From NCBI GenBank assembly GCA_001804815.1, contig MHBI01000099.1:304797-368796 (forward strand): a stretch of DNA of 64,000 bases. Direction: 5' to 3'. The number at the start of each line of letters is the position of its first letter. Position 1 is the first letter of the stretch. The notes beneath the pieces are model-generated. The model made no database searches, was not told the DNA's origin, and worked only from the letters and a program-made list of their open reading frames with translations. The translations under genes and the position numbers were made by a program. The stretch is from Lentisphaerae bacterium GWF2_50_93 (GTDB lineage Bacteria; Verrucomicrobiota; Lentisphaeria; Victivallales; GWF2-50-93). Shown piece after piece: positions 18,771 to 27,096 of this stretch.

Positions 18771-19138
18771 AGGATTTAAGCTGGAAAAGATCCAGAGTCA
18801 TCCCACAGGATGACGGATGGATGGATTGTTGGATGAATGGATGATTGGGTTTGAGTTCAAGATAACACAGAAGTCATGAATATGCATGAGAATTATTAGA
18901 AAGGCATTTCGGATAATTTATCCAGGCTATTTTTGGTCTTATGTCTTTGATACCCAACCATCCATCAATCCAGCCATCCAATCATCCATTGGACGGCAGT
19001 GGATATGATCCGGAGATATTCCAGGAGATGGGACTGTCTGAAAAACAGATAAGCCGTATATTATCCGGAACAGCTGACGAACTTTTTCCGGTGAAAAGCT
19101 AGGACTGCCGCTTAAAAAACAAGGATAAGGAAAATAGC
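18771..19138. repeat. ATGGATGG-type inverted repeat plus gene remnant
   Basis: The interval holds a left arm rich in ATGGATG/TTGGATG words (about 18813-18855) and a right arm of CATCCA/CAATCC words (about 18953-18990). The ends GATGATTGGGT and ACCCAACCATC are inverted copies. A similar, more compact element lies at 57082-57160. Directly after it comes a C-terminal coding remnant (listed separately). Confidence 0.6.
18992..19102 (+). pseudogene. C-terminal remnant, amidohydrolase-like
   Basis: An open stretch of 36 codons without a start reads YDPEIFQEMGLSEKQ then ISRILSGTADELF and ends at TAG. A closing helix followed by I-L-x-G/N-x-A-x-x-L-F is typical of the end of amidohydrolase-type barrels. 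The upstream part of the gene is absent and its place is taken by the ATGGATGG repeat, suggesting deletion or replacement by repeat DNA. Family assignment is tentative. Confidence 0.4.
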
Positions 19139-20485
19139 ATGAATTCTTCTCGTGGAAGCGACAGATACCGGCCCCTCTTTCATTTCACTTCAGCGAAGGG
19201 ATGGCTGAATGATCCGAACGGCATGGTTTTCTACAAGGGCGAATACCACCTCTTCTTCCAGCTCAATCCCTCCGGGACTGAATGGGGGAACATGACCTGG
19301 GGCCAAGCCATCAGCACAGACCTTGTACACTGGAAGCAGCTTCCAAACGCGATAGAGATTGATTCGTTCGGACATGTCTTTTCCGGAACTGCCGTCGTAG
19401 ACTGGAAAAACACTTCCGGCTTCAGGACCGGAGCCGAAGATGTGATTGTCGCCTTTTATACTGCGGAAGGCCAGATGCTCAATCCAAAGAAGCCTACAAC
19501 CCAGTGCATCGCCTTCAGCAACGACCGCGGCAGGACCTTTGTAAAATATTCGGGCAACCCCATAATTGATCAGATTACCGTAGGCAACAGGGATCCGAAA
19601 GTGTTCTGGCACGAACCTTCGAAAAGATGGATCATGGTCTTATACGTTGAAGAAAAAAGAGACGAAAATAAAGTCCATACCTTCAAGTTCTTCAATTCTA
19701 CTGACCTGAAGAAATGGGAGCAGACAGGTTCGATTGACGGCTTCTATGAATGTCCTGAATTCTTTGAACTGCCTAAAGAAGGAAATGAAAAAGACAAGAA
19801 ATGGGTTTTACTCGCAGCAGATAGCGGATATCTAATTGGAACTTTCGATGGTAAATCATTCACCCCGGAATCCTCCAAGATGCTCCTTGACCATGGGCGC
19901 AGCTTCTATGCCGCACAGACTTTCAACGATATCCCTGCGAGCGATGGGAGAAGGATCATAATCGGCTGGATGCGCGGCGGGAAATATCCGGACATGCCTT
20001 TCAGCCAACAGATGGGCTTCCCAAGCGAACTGACCCTCGGCAAGAGGCATGGACAAATTTGTCTGATTAGAAAGCCTGTCATGGAAATAGAGCTACTCCG
20101 CAAGGAATCTCTTTTCAATGACGGCTTTATCTTAAAATCAGGAACCAATCCGTTCAATGGAATCATAGGTGATGCCTTTGAACTGAAACTGAAGACCGTC
20201 TGTTCCGGCTCTCAAGGAGTTTCAATCGGTTTCCATGGACAGGAATTGGTCTATCAGCCTGCCAATGGCACATTGTCCGTCTGTGGCAACAGTGTTTCGG
20301 TCGGGAAATGCAATCAGCTGGATATTGCCGTGCTGATTGACAGGACCTCTGTCGAAATTTTCGCCGATGACGGTGCAATATCCATGTCGGAATGCTTTAT
20401 TCCTGACGGCTCAGGCAAAATATCACTTGAGCCCCTGCAAGGAGATTTGACTGTATCAGACTGCAATCTCTTTCGTGTCGGATGA
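19139..20485 (+). CDS. GH32 glycoside hydrolase (fructan/levan or sucrose hydrolase)
   Basis: A 448-residue GH32 enzyme. The WLNDPNG motif at residues 22-28 supplies the nucleophile Asp25; GNRDPKVFW holds the transition-state-stabilising Asp; YECPEFF holds the acid/base Glu. A five-bladed propeller is followed by a short C-terminal beta sandwich ending near GDLTVSDCNLF. It resembles levanases and exo-beta-fructosidases more than phospho-sucrose hydrolases. There is no signal peptide, so hydrolysis is probably intracellular. AAGGAAAA precedes the ATG. It lies within the glycan locus after a repeat and may have its own promoter there. Confidence 0.92.
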   Translation: MNSSRGSDRYRPLFHFTSAKGWLNDPNGMVFYKGEYHLFFQLNPSGTEWGNMTWGQAISTDLVHWKQLPNAIEIDSFGHVFSGTAVVDWKNTSGFRTGAEDVIVAFYTAEGQMLNPKKPTTQCIAFSNDRGRTFVKYSGNPIIDQITVGNRDPKVFWHEPSKRWIMVLYVEEKRDENKVHTFKFFNSTDLKKWEQTGSIDGFYECPEFFELPKEGNEKDKKWVLLAADSGYLIGTFDGKSFTPESSKMLLDHGRSFYAAQTFNDIPASDGRRIIIGWMRGGKYPDMPFSQQMGFPSELTLGKRHGQICLIRKPVMEIELLRKESLFNDGFILKSGTNPFNGIIGDAFELKLKTVCSGSQGVSIGFHGQELVYQPANGTLSVCGNSVSVGKCNQLDIAVLIDRTSVEIFADDGAISMSECFIPDGSGKISLEPLQGDLTVSDCNLFRVG

Positions 20486-20554
20486 ATTTGCCGACGGAAC
20501 AACGGAGTTGAATTAAAAAATAAAGATAGGTTTACAAAGAAAGAGTTATAAGCA

Positions 20555-22861
20555 ATGAAAAAAATACTTGTCTCCTTCCTGGCAGTTGTCATATTTTCAG
20601 TTTGCGCTTCGGCGGAACTCAAGACATTCCCGATCTTCGAGAACGGCAAGCTGATGGACGGAGTGCAGCTTGTCAACGGTGAAATCGTCAATGGTGAAAT
20701 TTTGACGGCGGAGCTTGCTGCGGAAGGATGGGCGAAACCGAGATTTGAAGTCAAAGGGTTCGACATAGACATTTCAAGATATGATCTTGCGCAGATAAAG
20801 GTGAAGATCGTAGCGGTCAGCGATAAGATCGAGCAGCGTCCGAATTATGCCGATGTCGCCGTGCTCAATTCAAAAGGCGAGGCGCTTCACATCCAGAATT
20901 TTCCGTTCAGGGCCTATGACAGCAAGGATCCGATGTTCATGACAAGAGCCCTGACCCAGACAGACAAATATGGAAGCATGCCGAAAGGAAAATCCTATGG
21001 TGGGATAACTGGCTTGTCAATAAATACAGGATTCAAGGCGAAGCTGCGCCTGAAGGAAATAAAAGTCATGATCGAGACGGATTTCGAGTCGATGTATCCG
21101 GATGATCCCGTCGCCGATCCGAAATGGAAGGACGGGAAGCCTGGAGATGTTTATGCGGTATCGGTTTCCGACAGGGTGTTCCAGGACGAACTCGACAGTC
21201 CGCTGAAAAAGGGGAATACGGTATGGAAGAAGGGGAAAGTCCACATTGCAGGCGCGAGAATGGAGACTGTCGCATTCCAAGTAGTCCTGGAATGTCCAAT
21301 TGGAACTGATGGGATCAACAATGTCGATGTGAAGTTTGACAGCCTTGTCAAGCCTACCGGCTATCTGCCATGGGAATGGTTTTCGGGATGGACCATTGAC
21401 AACTCGCAGTGCAGGAATTTGAAGGATCCGTACTATTTCCCCAAACGCCATTTCCAGCTTTATAAGAGCAGGTACTTGAAGATCGACAAGCAGGACAATT
21501 TTACAAATGCCGAGATTGTGAAGCAGGCTGGGACAATAGGCAGGTCGATCCCGGACATACTGATTCCGTTCGAGGCGAAATGGGGCGGAGCGCCGTTCTC
21601 GATATTCCCAGGGCAGACACAGAGCGTATGGGTTGATGTCATAATCCCAAACAATGCGCCAGCGGGAAAATATGAAGGCATGGTTGAGGTGACGCATGAC
21701 GGTATTGCTGTAAAGAGCGTACCCGTGGAGCTGGAAGTCTACGATTTCGATCTGCCTGAGGATTTTTCCATAACTGCGTTCATGGTTGTCGGGGATCTTT
21801 CCCGTTATGGGTTCAAGGGCGAGGAATACTGCAGGCTTGTAGAGACTTACAGGAGATTCCTGAGGAGGAACAACTGCTACATGTATTACGGTACGGAGAA
21901 CAGCAAGGAAAACACGAAAAGGATTCTCTTCTCATCGTCAGGGGCTTATTTCACCAACGCCGCCGGTTACGAGGGTAGAAACTACGCAAAGGATGACCCG
22001 CTGAATTTCATAACATTCTATAACGGGAAAAGAAGGCCTTTCGGGGGCCCCGAACCGGATGGCGACGAGAAATCATGGCATGAAGGCCTGAAGAAATGGA
22101 AGGACAAATACGACGGCAACTGTCCGAATTCACAGCTGGTATTCTATGCCTGGGACGAGCCTTCACATAATTTCCCCGGCGGGCTCGGGGAATTCAGGAA
22201 ATGGCTGAATGCAATCGGCCCATGGGTGAAATCGTTCAATGAAAAATATAAGGCGGACGTGAAGATATACGCCACTACCTGGCCGGACGAAATCAAAGGG
22301 ATCCCATATATCGACGCATGCGGCGCACGGAATTCAGCGGATGCCGAGGAGATGATCAAGGCCGGAAAACAGGTATGGCTCTACAACGGACCGATGACTT
22401 ATCTGAATTTCGTTTCCGGAATGAGGATATGCGGATGGAAGGCTTTTGCTCTCAAGGCGAATGTCTGGTGGATATGGGAGTCCACGGCATATCCCGCAGG
22501 CTTCGACATGTATTCCAATCCCTGCAATTTCCTCAACCAGTATGGCGAACTCGGGGAAGGGGATGGACTTCTCTTGTATCCTGGAACCGATACGATAGTT
22601 ACCAAGCGCAGCCCTGGCCTTAAGGGACCAGTGCCGTGCCAGAGATTCTTCAACTGGCGCCAGGGCCTGATTGATTATGAATATCTCGCCCTTGCTTCAA
22701 AGAAGAATCCGGAGCTTGCACGGAAGATCGCCGATGAGATCGTATCCGGCGCCAGCCTCGGATGCGGACTTCCGAGCGAATCAAAAAGCCTCGGATATCC
22801 CAGGGACAATACCATATATGATTCCGCGAGGAAGAAGCTTGCCGAGATAATTCAGAAGTAG
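20555..22861 (+). CDS. Secreted DUF4091 protein, second paralogue
   Basis: A 768-residue exported protein with signal peptide MKKILVSFLAVVIFSVCASA. An N-terminal beta domain (~residues 25-180) precedes a second beta domain (~195-395, ending VPVELEVYDFDLPEDF) and a barrel-like catalytic region with FYAWDEPSHNFPGG, VKIYATTWPDE and VWLYNGP, closing with the DUF4091-type NWRQGLIDYEYLALA. The Glu in WDEPSH is the best candidate acid/base. It is longer than its neighbour by an extra N-terminal module. It closes the co-directional glycan locus and converges with the next gene across a small hairpin at 22881-22899. Confidence 0.82.
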   Translation: MKKILVSFLAVVIFSVCASAELKTFPIFENGKLMDGVQLVNGEIVNGEILTAELAAEGWAKPRFEVKGFDIDISRYDLAQIKVKIVAVSDKIEQRPNYADVAVLNSKGEALHIQNFPFRAYDSKDPMFMTRALTQTDKYGSMPKGKSYGGITGLSINTGFKAKLRLKEIKVMIETDFESMYPDDPVADPKWKDGKPGDVYAVSVSDRVFQDELDSPLKKGNTVWKKGKVHIAGARMETVAFQVVLECPIGTDGINNVDVKFDSLVKPTGYLPWEWFSGWTIDNSQCRNLKDPYYFPKRHFQLYKSRYLKIDKQDNFTNAEIVKQAGTIGRSIPDILIPFEAKWGGAPFSIFPGQTQSVWVDVIIPNNAPAGKYEGMVEVTHDGIAVKSVPVELEVYDFDLPEDFSITAFMVVGDLSRYGFKGEEYCRLVETYRRFLRRNNCYMYYGTENSKENTKRILFSSSGAYFTNAAGYEGRNYAKDDPLNFITFYNGKRRPFGGPEPDGDEKSWHEGLKKWKDKYDGNCPNSQLVFYAWDEPSHNFPGGLGEFRKWLNAIGPWVKSFNEKYKADVKIYATTWPDEIKGIPYIDACGARNSADAEEMIKAGKQVWLYNGPMTYLNFVSGMRICGWKAFALKANVWWIWESTAYPAGFDMYSNPCNFLNQYGELGEGDGLLLYPGTDTIVTKRSPGLKGPVPCQRFFNWRQGLIDYEYLALASKKNPELARKIADEIVSGASLGCGLPSESKSLGYPRDNTIYDSARKKLAEIIQK

Positions 22862-22880
22862 GTTCAGATTCCCTGACCCA

Positions 22881-22899
22881 GGCAAATCCCACATTTGCC
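22881..22899. terminator. Hairpin between convergent genes
   Basis: GGCAAAT-CCCAC-ATTTGCC forms a 7-bp stem between the end of the DUF4091 gene and the converging membrane-protein gene. There is no T tract, so it would be a weak or Rho-assisted terminator at best. Confidence 0.4.
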
Positions 22900-22921
22900 G
22901 TGGATCTCCGCTGCGTGGCGA

Positions 22922-23284
22922 TCAGCCCTTTGACTCAGGCTTATCACTTGCTTCTTCCTTATTCTCCTCCGGATCTTTCTCGTCAGCTGCAGGCTTCAGT
23001 TTCCTTACCAGGAAACAGAAATAGATGTTCCAGAAGCCAAGCAGGACCAGTATGATTGAGAAGATCAGGGAAAGATTGTTTTTAGTGAGGTAGAATTTCA
23101 AGATCAGCACTGATAGCGCAATATAGGTTATGCCTATCAGCAGGAAATGAAGATAGCTGATGTTCCTGTTGCTGCCGTCCTTCATGCCGTTGTAGAGCAG
23201 GATGGGCTTGAAAAAGGCGAGAAGTCCGATAATTCCAACAACCACCACGAGCAAGATATCATTCGACGCCATGTTGACCACCAT
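22922..23284 (-). CDS. Small three-helix membrane protein, unknown
   Basis: A 120-residue protein with three predicted transmembrane segments (residues ~8-28, ~42-62 and ~70-92) and a charged C-terminal tail (KDPEENKEEASDKPES) expected in the cytoplasm. An alternative start four codons downstream has GGTGG just before it and could be the true one. No family is recognised. It is followed on the same strand, upstream, by HicAB. Confidence 0.6.
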   Translation of the reverse strand: MVVNMASNDILLVVVVGIIGLLAFFKPILLYNGMKDGSNRNISYLHFLLIGITYIALSVLILKFYLTKNNLSLIFSIILVLLGFWNIYFCFLVRKLKPAADEKDPEENKEEASDKPESKG

Positions 23285-23311
23285 TTTTTGATTAATTGTT
23301 CTTCACTGCAG

Positions 23312-23536
23312 TTATTTGCCTTTATATGAGTTCATGAACTCTTCCGGAGTAATGCCAGCTTGTCTTATTGCGCTTCTCAAAGTTCCGATTGCGACTTCCT
23401 TGTGCGTGGGGACGACACAACCCTTTCCTCCTCTGCGGAGGACAACGTGGCTACCCTTTTGCCTGGCTACAGTAAAGCCCATCTTCTGGAAGGTTTTGAC
23501 AATTTCCGAACCGGAAATATGAGGAAGTTCAGGCAT
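23312..23536 (-). CDS. hicA: HicA-type mRNA interferase toxin
   Basis: A 74-residue YcfA/HicA protein with the compact dsRNA-binding-like fold. GSHVVLRR carries the conserved His30 needed for RNA cleavage in HicA toxins, and the C-terminal GTLRSAIRQAGITPEEF is typical. Its ATG overlaps the stop codon of the upstream hicB by 8 nt (ATGCCTGA), so expression is translationally coupled. Here the antitoxin comes first, the reverse of the E. coli order but common elsewhere. Confidence 0.92.
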   Translation of the reverse strand: MPELPHISGSEIVKTFQKMGFTVARQKGSHVVLRRGGKGCVVPTHKEVAIGTLRSAIRQAGITPEEFMNSYKGK

Positions 23537-23738
23537 GGACTGGAATCTCGAAAGTTGTGAGTATAGGATGACTGACTGATTTTACCGGAAACTCTTCAAG
23601 ATAAAGCTCTGTTGCTTCTTTTAGATTAGCAACAGCCTCCTCAATAGTGTGCCCTTGGCTTGCAGTTCCAATTTCAGGACATTCGGCAACATAAAGCTTC
23701 TTCTCTTTATGCACTATGGCTGTAAATGATTGTGTCAT
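23529..23738 (-). CDS. hicB: HicB-type antitoxin
   Basis: A 69-residue HicB-like antitoxin: FTAIVHKEKKLYVAECPEIG and GHTIEEAVANLKEATELYLEE are hallmarks of the partial RNase H-like HicB domain. ATG 23738 is preferred over an in-frame start 54 nt upstream because family members begin here and GGAGAAA lies upstream. It lacks an obvious C-terminal DNA-binding domain, so autoregulation may need the complex or a partner. It overlaps hicA by 8 nt. Confidence 0.9.
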   Translation of the reverse strand: MTQSFTAIVHKEKKLYVAECPEIGTASQGHTIEEAVANLKEATELYLEEFPVKSVSHPILTTFEIPVHA

Positions 23739-23820
23739 TAGTGAATTTCTCCGTTTCTCTATTAAAATATGCCAATAGACAAGAGAATACAAGGTAATTC
23801 AGCGGGCATTTACAGATGTT

Positions 23821-23858
23821 ATAGAATGCGGCACATTCGAGACTGTGCCGCATTCTAT
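23821..23858. terminator. Strong 15-bp hairpin between hicB and the xylA-like gene
   Basis: ATAGAATGCGGCACA and TGTGCCGCATTCTAT form a perfect 15-bp stem with loop TTCGAGAC, starting 6 nt beyond the isomerase stop codon. No long T run follows in either direction, but the stem is strong enough to end or protect the isomerase transcript. Confidence 0.65.
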
Positions 23859-23863
23859 GTGTC

Positions 23864-25012
23864 CTACTTGCTTATTGTCTTCGCTGCGATCTTCGCAGGG
23901 CTTACACCGCAGAGGCGCATGATGCCTTCAAGATCTGCTTCTGTCTCGCTCTTGTTCTTCATCCAGCCTCCCTTGAGCCTGGAAGCCAGTTCAATTGAAA
24001 TGCTGAGCGCGTTGCAGCAGTTCCTTACGAACTTCTTCCTGCATTCTTCGGCCTTGTCGGGATCCGCATCGGTACGGAGCATGTGGCAGTCGAATTCAAC
24101 TACGCCCTTCCAGCCGACCTGGTCAAGCACCCAGAACATCTGCACGGTCTCCTTGAGCCCTTCGGGTCCGATGAGCGGAGGGAAGTCGTTGTCGAACTGC
24201 GCCTTTATCTGGCTTCCAAAATGGAGGAATGAAAGTTTGTTGGTGCTTGTAAGATAGCCGAGAGCCTGGACGCCGTTCATAAGCGCCATGCTTTCATGCT
24301 GGAGGAGTTCCGGGTTGACGCCCCAGAAATCAGGCTTCCTGAGTTTCCCAAGGATGAATCCGACGGCATGCCCGGATGTCGGAAGATACATGTGCCCGCG
24401 GGGTTCGTTCGGCTTCGGCTCGATTGTCGCTCCGATATAGTTCTTGAATCCTTCTGCCTTGATGTAGTCGTAGACATGATCGAGTCCTTCGGCAAGCCAG
24501 TCATATACTTCATCCCACTTTACCGCGATCGGCACTTCAAAGCCGTCACGCGCCACCCAGTAGGTGTAATATTTCGCGCCGAAGAAATGTCCTATGCGTA
24601 TGGTGCGTTCGACTTTCTTCCTTGCGATTGCACGGATTTTAGGATCCGGATTTGTGAGGCCGCCATTACGGAACATAGGATTGCCGTGGAGGCTGCATGT
24701 CGCGGTGTTTACGGAAAGGCCAGCCTTGTCGAGCATGGCCTTTATTGTCCTCATCGTGGCATAGGTCTCGCTGTTCTTGTCGAGATCGTCTTCAGGTTTC
24801 TTCGGATCCCATGAAACGAGATCGTCGTCATGGAAGCTCGTCGCCTCGATAAGGCCTTCACCGGCCGCCCAGCAGAGGATCTTTGCGACTTCAACAGATG
24901 ATATTCCTGGAAGGACCTTGCCGCCGAACGGATCAGCGAGCGGGTTCCCGACGCACCAGAACGGCATTGAACGAATTGTGACAGGACCCTGGTTGTAAGC
25001 CTTTCTCTTCAT
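23864..25012 (-). CDS. Xylose isomerase family protein, divergent metal site
   Basis: Resembles short (class I, Streptomyces-type) xylose isomerases along 382 residues. Counting from an upstream in-frame ATG (25030), FHDDDL gives catalytic His67 and IEPKPNEPRG gives Glu204 and Lys206. Ligands Glu241, His245, Asp280, Asp282 and Asp314 appear conserved, but the position of the metal ligand in the usual HIDLNGQ motif is His270 (SFLHFGSQ) and one residue is inserted before His245. ATG 25012 is preferred because AAAGGA precedes it. The changes suggest a different sugar substrate or metal use. It follows the SDR gene by 67 nt and probably shares its transcript; a strong hairpin lies after the stop. 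Confidence 0.82.
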   Translation of the reverse strand: MKRKAYNQGPVTIRSMPFWCVGNPLADPFGGKVLPGISSVEVAKILCWAAGEGLIEATSFHDDDLVSWDPKKPEDDLDKNSETYATMRTIKAMLDKAGLSVNTATCSLHGNPMFRNGGLTNPDPKIRAIARKKVERTIRIGHFFGAKYYTYWVARDGFEVPIAVKWDEVYDWLAEGLDHVYDYIKAEGFKNYIGATIEPKPNEPRGHMYLPTSGHAVGFILGKLRKPDFWGVNPELLQHESMALMNGVQALGYLTSTNKLSFLHFGSQIKAQFDNDFPPLIGPEGLKETVQMFWVLDQVGWKGVVEFDCHMLRTDADPDKAEECRKKFVRNCCNALSISIELASRLKGGWMKNKSETEADLEGIMRLCGVSPAKIAAKTISK

Positions 25013-25079
25013 GTCTTCATTTCCTTTCATGAGATTAATTTATGGATTTATTCAGACATAAATTTTCCGTCCGGAAAAT

Positions 25080-25790
25080 TTATAAGTGCTGGCCTCCGTC
25101 GACAAATATTACCTGGCCAGTTATGGAATCTGTTCCTACTAGGAATATGCAGGCCTTTGCTACATCCCCGGGAGTTGGCGCCTTCTTCATGGGAGTCATT
25201 GCGATCTGTTTTTTCATTTTTGAGTCCTTCATGAAGCTGGGAGGCAGCACGGCGCCGGGTGCGACTCCGTTCACCCTGATCCGCGGGGCCCATTCGAGCG
25301 CGGCTGTCAATGTCGCCTCGGCAAGGGCCTTCTTGGAAAGGGCGTAAGATCCATCATCAGGAAAGGATTTGGCAATCCTCCTGTCGAGCAGGTTTATGAT
25401 GCAGCCTTCCGTTATTTTCTGTCCATGGAACTTTTTCATGAGGATGAGCGGGGCACGGAAATTGATGTCCAGCTGACGCTTTGCGCCAGCTATGTTTTCC
25501 TTGGCCAAAGGACAAGGAAAATATATGGAGGCGTTATTGATTAAAATATCTATTTTGCCAAGTGACGGGATAAGATTTTCAACGGCATCCAGATCTGAGA
25601 GCTCGCATTGTACTGTTTTGTGTCCGGACTTTTCGCCGCCGAGTTCCTTCAGGAGCTTTGCAGCTTCCTCTCCAGATTTGTTGTAGTGTATTGCGAGTTT
25701 CGCACCGGCTTCCGCAAAGGCGGCGCAGATCGCCATGCCGATCCTGACGGCTCCGCCTGTGACTAGAACTCGTTTATTTTTTATATCCAT
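25080..25790 (-). CDS. SDR-family reductase, pteridine-reductase (FolM)-like
   Basis: A 236-residue short-chain dehydrogenase. The cofactor motif VLVTGGAVRIGMAIC, the NNASIY segment and catalytic Tyr/Lys in YALSKKA are clear, as is the C-terminal GQVIFVDGGQHL. VHYN-like AIHYNKSGEE and NGVAPGAVLPP resemble FolM/pteridine reductases more than 3-oxoacyl-ACP reductases. The ATG at 25790 is chosen because the Rossmann fold begins there. It precedes the isomerase gene on the same strand. Reaction on a pterin is the best guess, with an oxidoreductase of a sugar as the alternative given the neighbour. Confidence 0.82.
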   Translation of the reverse strand: MDIKNKRVLVTGGAVRIGMAICAAFAEAGAKLAIHYNKSGEEAAKLLKELGGEKSGHKTVQCELSDLDAVENLIPSLGKIDILINNASIYFPCPLAKENIAGAKRQLDINFRAPLILMKKFHGQKITEGCIINLLDRRIAKSFPDDGSYALSKKALAEATLTAALEWAPRIRVNGVAPGAVLPPSFMKDSKMKKQIAMTPMKKAPTPGDVAKACIFLVGTDSITGQVIFVDGGQHL

Positions 25791-25858
25791 AAAAAACAAC
25801 TTAATGCACCCGCGTTCATAAATCAATCGCGGATATGTTTTTTCACCTGCCATGCCCT

Positions 25859-26028
25859 GTATGGATGCAATCCCTCAGTCTTCTTCCCTCTGCGCACTCT
25901 GCGTCTTAATCTCAGCGTACTCTGCGGTAAAAGCATTGGAGCCTAACCGCAAAGAACGCAAAGGGAAGACGCGAAGTTCGCAGAGCTTGAAGAGATGCAG
26001 GATAAAGACTGAGGGATTGCGTATGGAT
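25859..26028. mobile_element. MITE-like insertion with 14-bp TIRs and 8-bp direct repeats
   Basis: Perfect inverted repeats GCAATCCCTCAGTC (25867-25880) and GACTGAGGGATTGC (26007-26020) bound a 154-bp element, flanked on both sides by GTATGGAT (25859-25866 and 26021-26028), an apparent 8-bp target duplication. The interior is a long imperfect hairpin of CTCTGCG/CGTCTT words around a CTGCGGT/ACCGCA core. It carries no coding capacity. It lies in the divergent promoter region between the SDR gene and the nucleoside hydrolase gene. Confidence 0.75.
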
Positions 26029-26100
26029 GTGTACATGCCTTGACATTGCCGGTGCAGGGAGATATGATTTCGCAGGTGAAAAAATAAATGAGGAGCATCC

Positions 26101-27006
26101 ATGCAGAAAATTCTGATTGACACGGATCCGGGACAGGATATCGACGATCTTCTGGCGATAATATTCGCGCTGAAAAGGCCTGAACTCGACATCAAGGCGA
26201 TAACTACCGTCACCCAGCCTTCTGCGCAACGCGCCAGACTTGTCAAACGCCTCCTGCGCTACATGGACCGCACCGACATCCCGGTGGCTGCAGGGATGGA
26301 GCTTCCGCTGAGGGTGCTTTCCGCCGAGGAGCTGAAGTTCATGAATGATCCGGCGATGACCATGAACCATTACGGCTTTGCAGAACCTGAGGATCCTTCC
26401 GACGAGCCCGGAAATGCAGACGCCGTCGACCTCATCATCGAGACCGTTGAAAAGTATCCCGGTGAAATCGTCCTCGCCTGCATAGCACCATTGACCAATA
26501 TCGCGTGTGCTCTCCGCAAGAAGCCGGAGATCGCTGGAAAGATCAAGTACATCGCCATGATGGGCGGCGAACTCACTCTAAACCGCGCCGAACACAATGT
26601 CGCCTTCGACTACATCGCTTCGGACATCGTCCTGGATTCCGGGATAAAGATCTACATGGGGACCTGGGATGTCACGAGACGCTTCTTTTTGACGAAGGAC
26701 GAGTGCCAGGCATTCCACGGTCATCATGCACAGGTCAGCAAGGCTTTGGGCAGGGCCATCGATCTGTGGTATCCCGGCAGCCGCAACTGGAAGCCGGGTC
26801 CGGTCATGTACGACATATTCCCGATGATATGGACTTTCGACCAGTCATACTATACGGTCAAGCAAATGTTCGTGGAGGTTGAAACCAAGGGCGAGTTCAC
26901 GCGTGGAATGACCATCCGTGGCGGAAGCAACCCGAACATCGAGGTCACTACCGACATCAGGGCGGATGAAGTCAAGAAGCTTTATTGGGAGACGGTGCTG
27001 GGTTGA
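26101..27006 (+). CDS. Inosine/uridine-preferring nucleoside hydrolase
   Basis: A 301-residue IunH-family enzyme. DTDPGQDIDD at residues 7-16 is the calcium-binding signature; the central GEIVLACIAPLTNIA and AMMGGEL, and the later EHNVAFDYIASDIV, match the family. It hydrolyses the N-glycosidic bond of nucleosides to ribose and free base in salvage. A good ribosome-binding site (GAGGAG) precedes the ATG. Its promoter region contains the MITE-like insertion, which may alter its expression. Confidence 0.93.
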   Translation: MQKILIDTDPGQDIDDLLAIIFALKRPELDIKAITTVTQPSAQRARLVKRLLRYMDRTDIPVAAGMELPLRVLSAEELKFMNDPAMTMNHYGFAEPEDPSDEPGNADAVDLIIETVEKYPGEIVLACIAPLTNIACALRKKPEIAGKIKYIAMMGGELTLNRAEHNVAFDYIASDIVLDSGIKIYMGTWDVTRRFFLTKDECQAFHGHHAQVSKALGRAIDLWYPGSRNWKPGPVMYDIFPMIWTFDQSYYTVKQMFVEVETKGEFTRGMTIRGGSNPNIEVTTDIRADEVKKLYWETVLG

Positions 27007-27096
27007 AATAAAAACCGTGAGAAAAATCATTTAATAGACGAGTGCAGTCGATTGCGATCGATTGCAGTCGGATGCAATCGTAATATTGAGGGGGCC

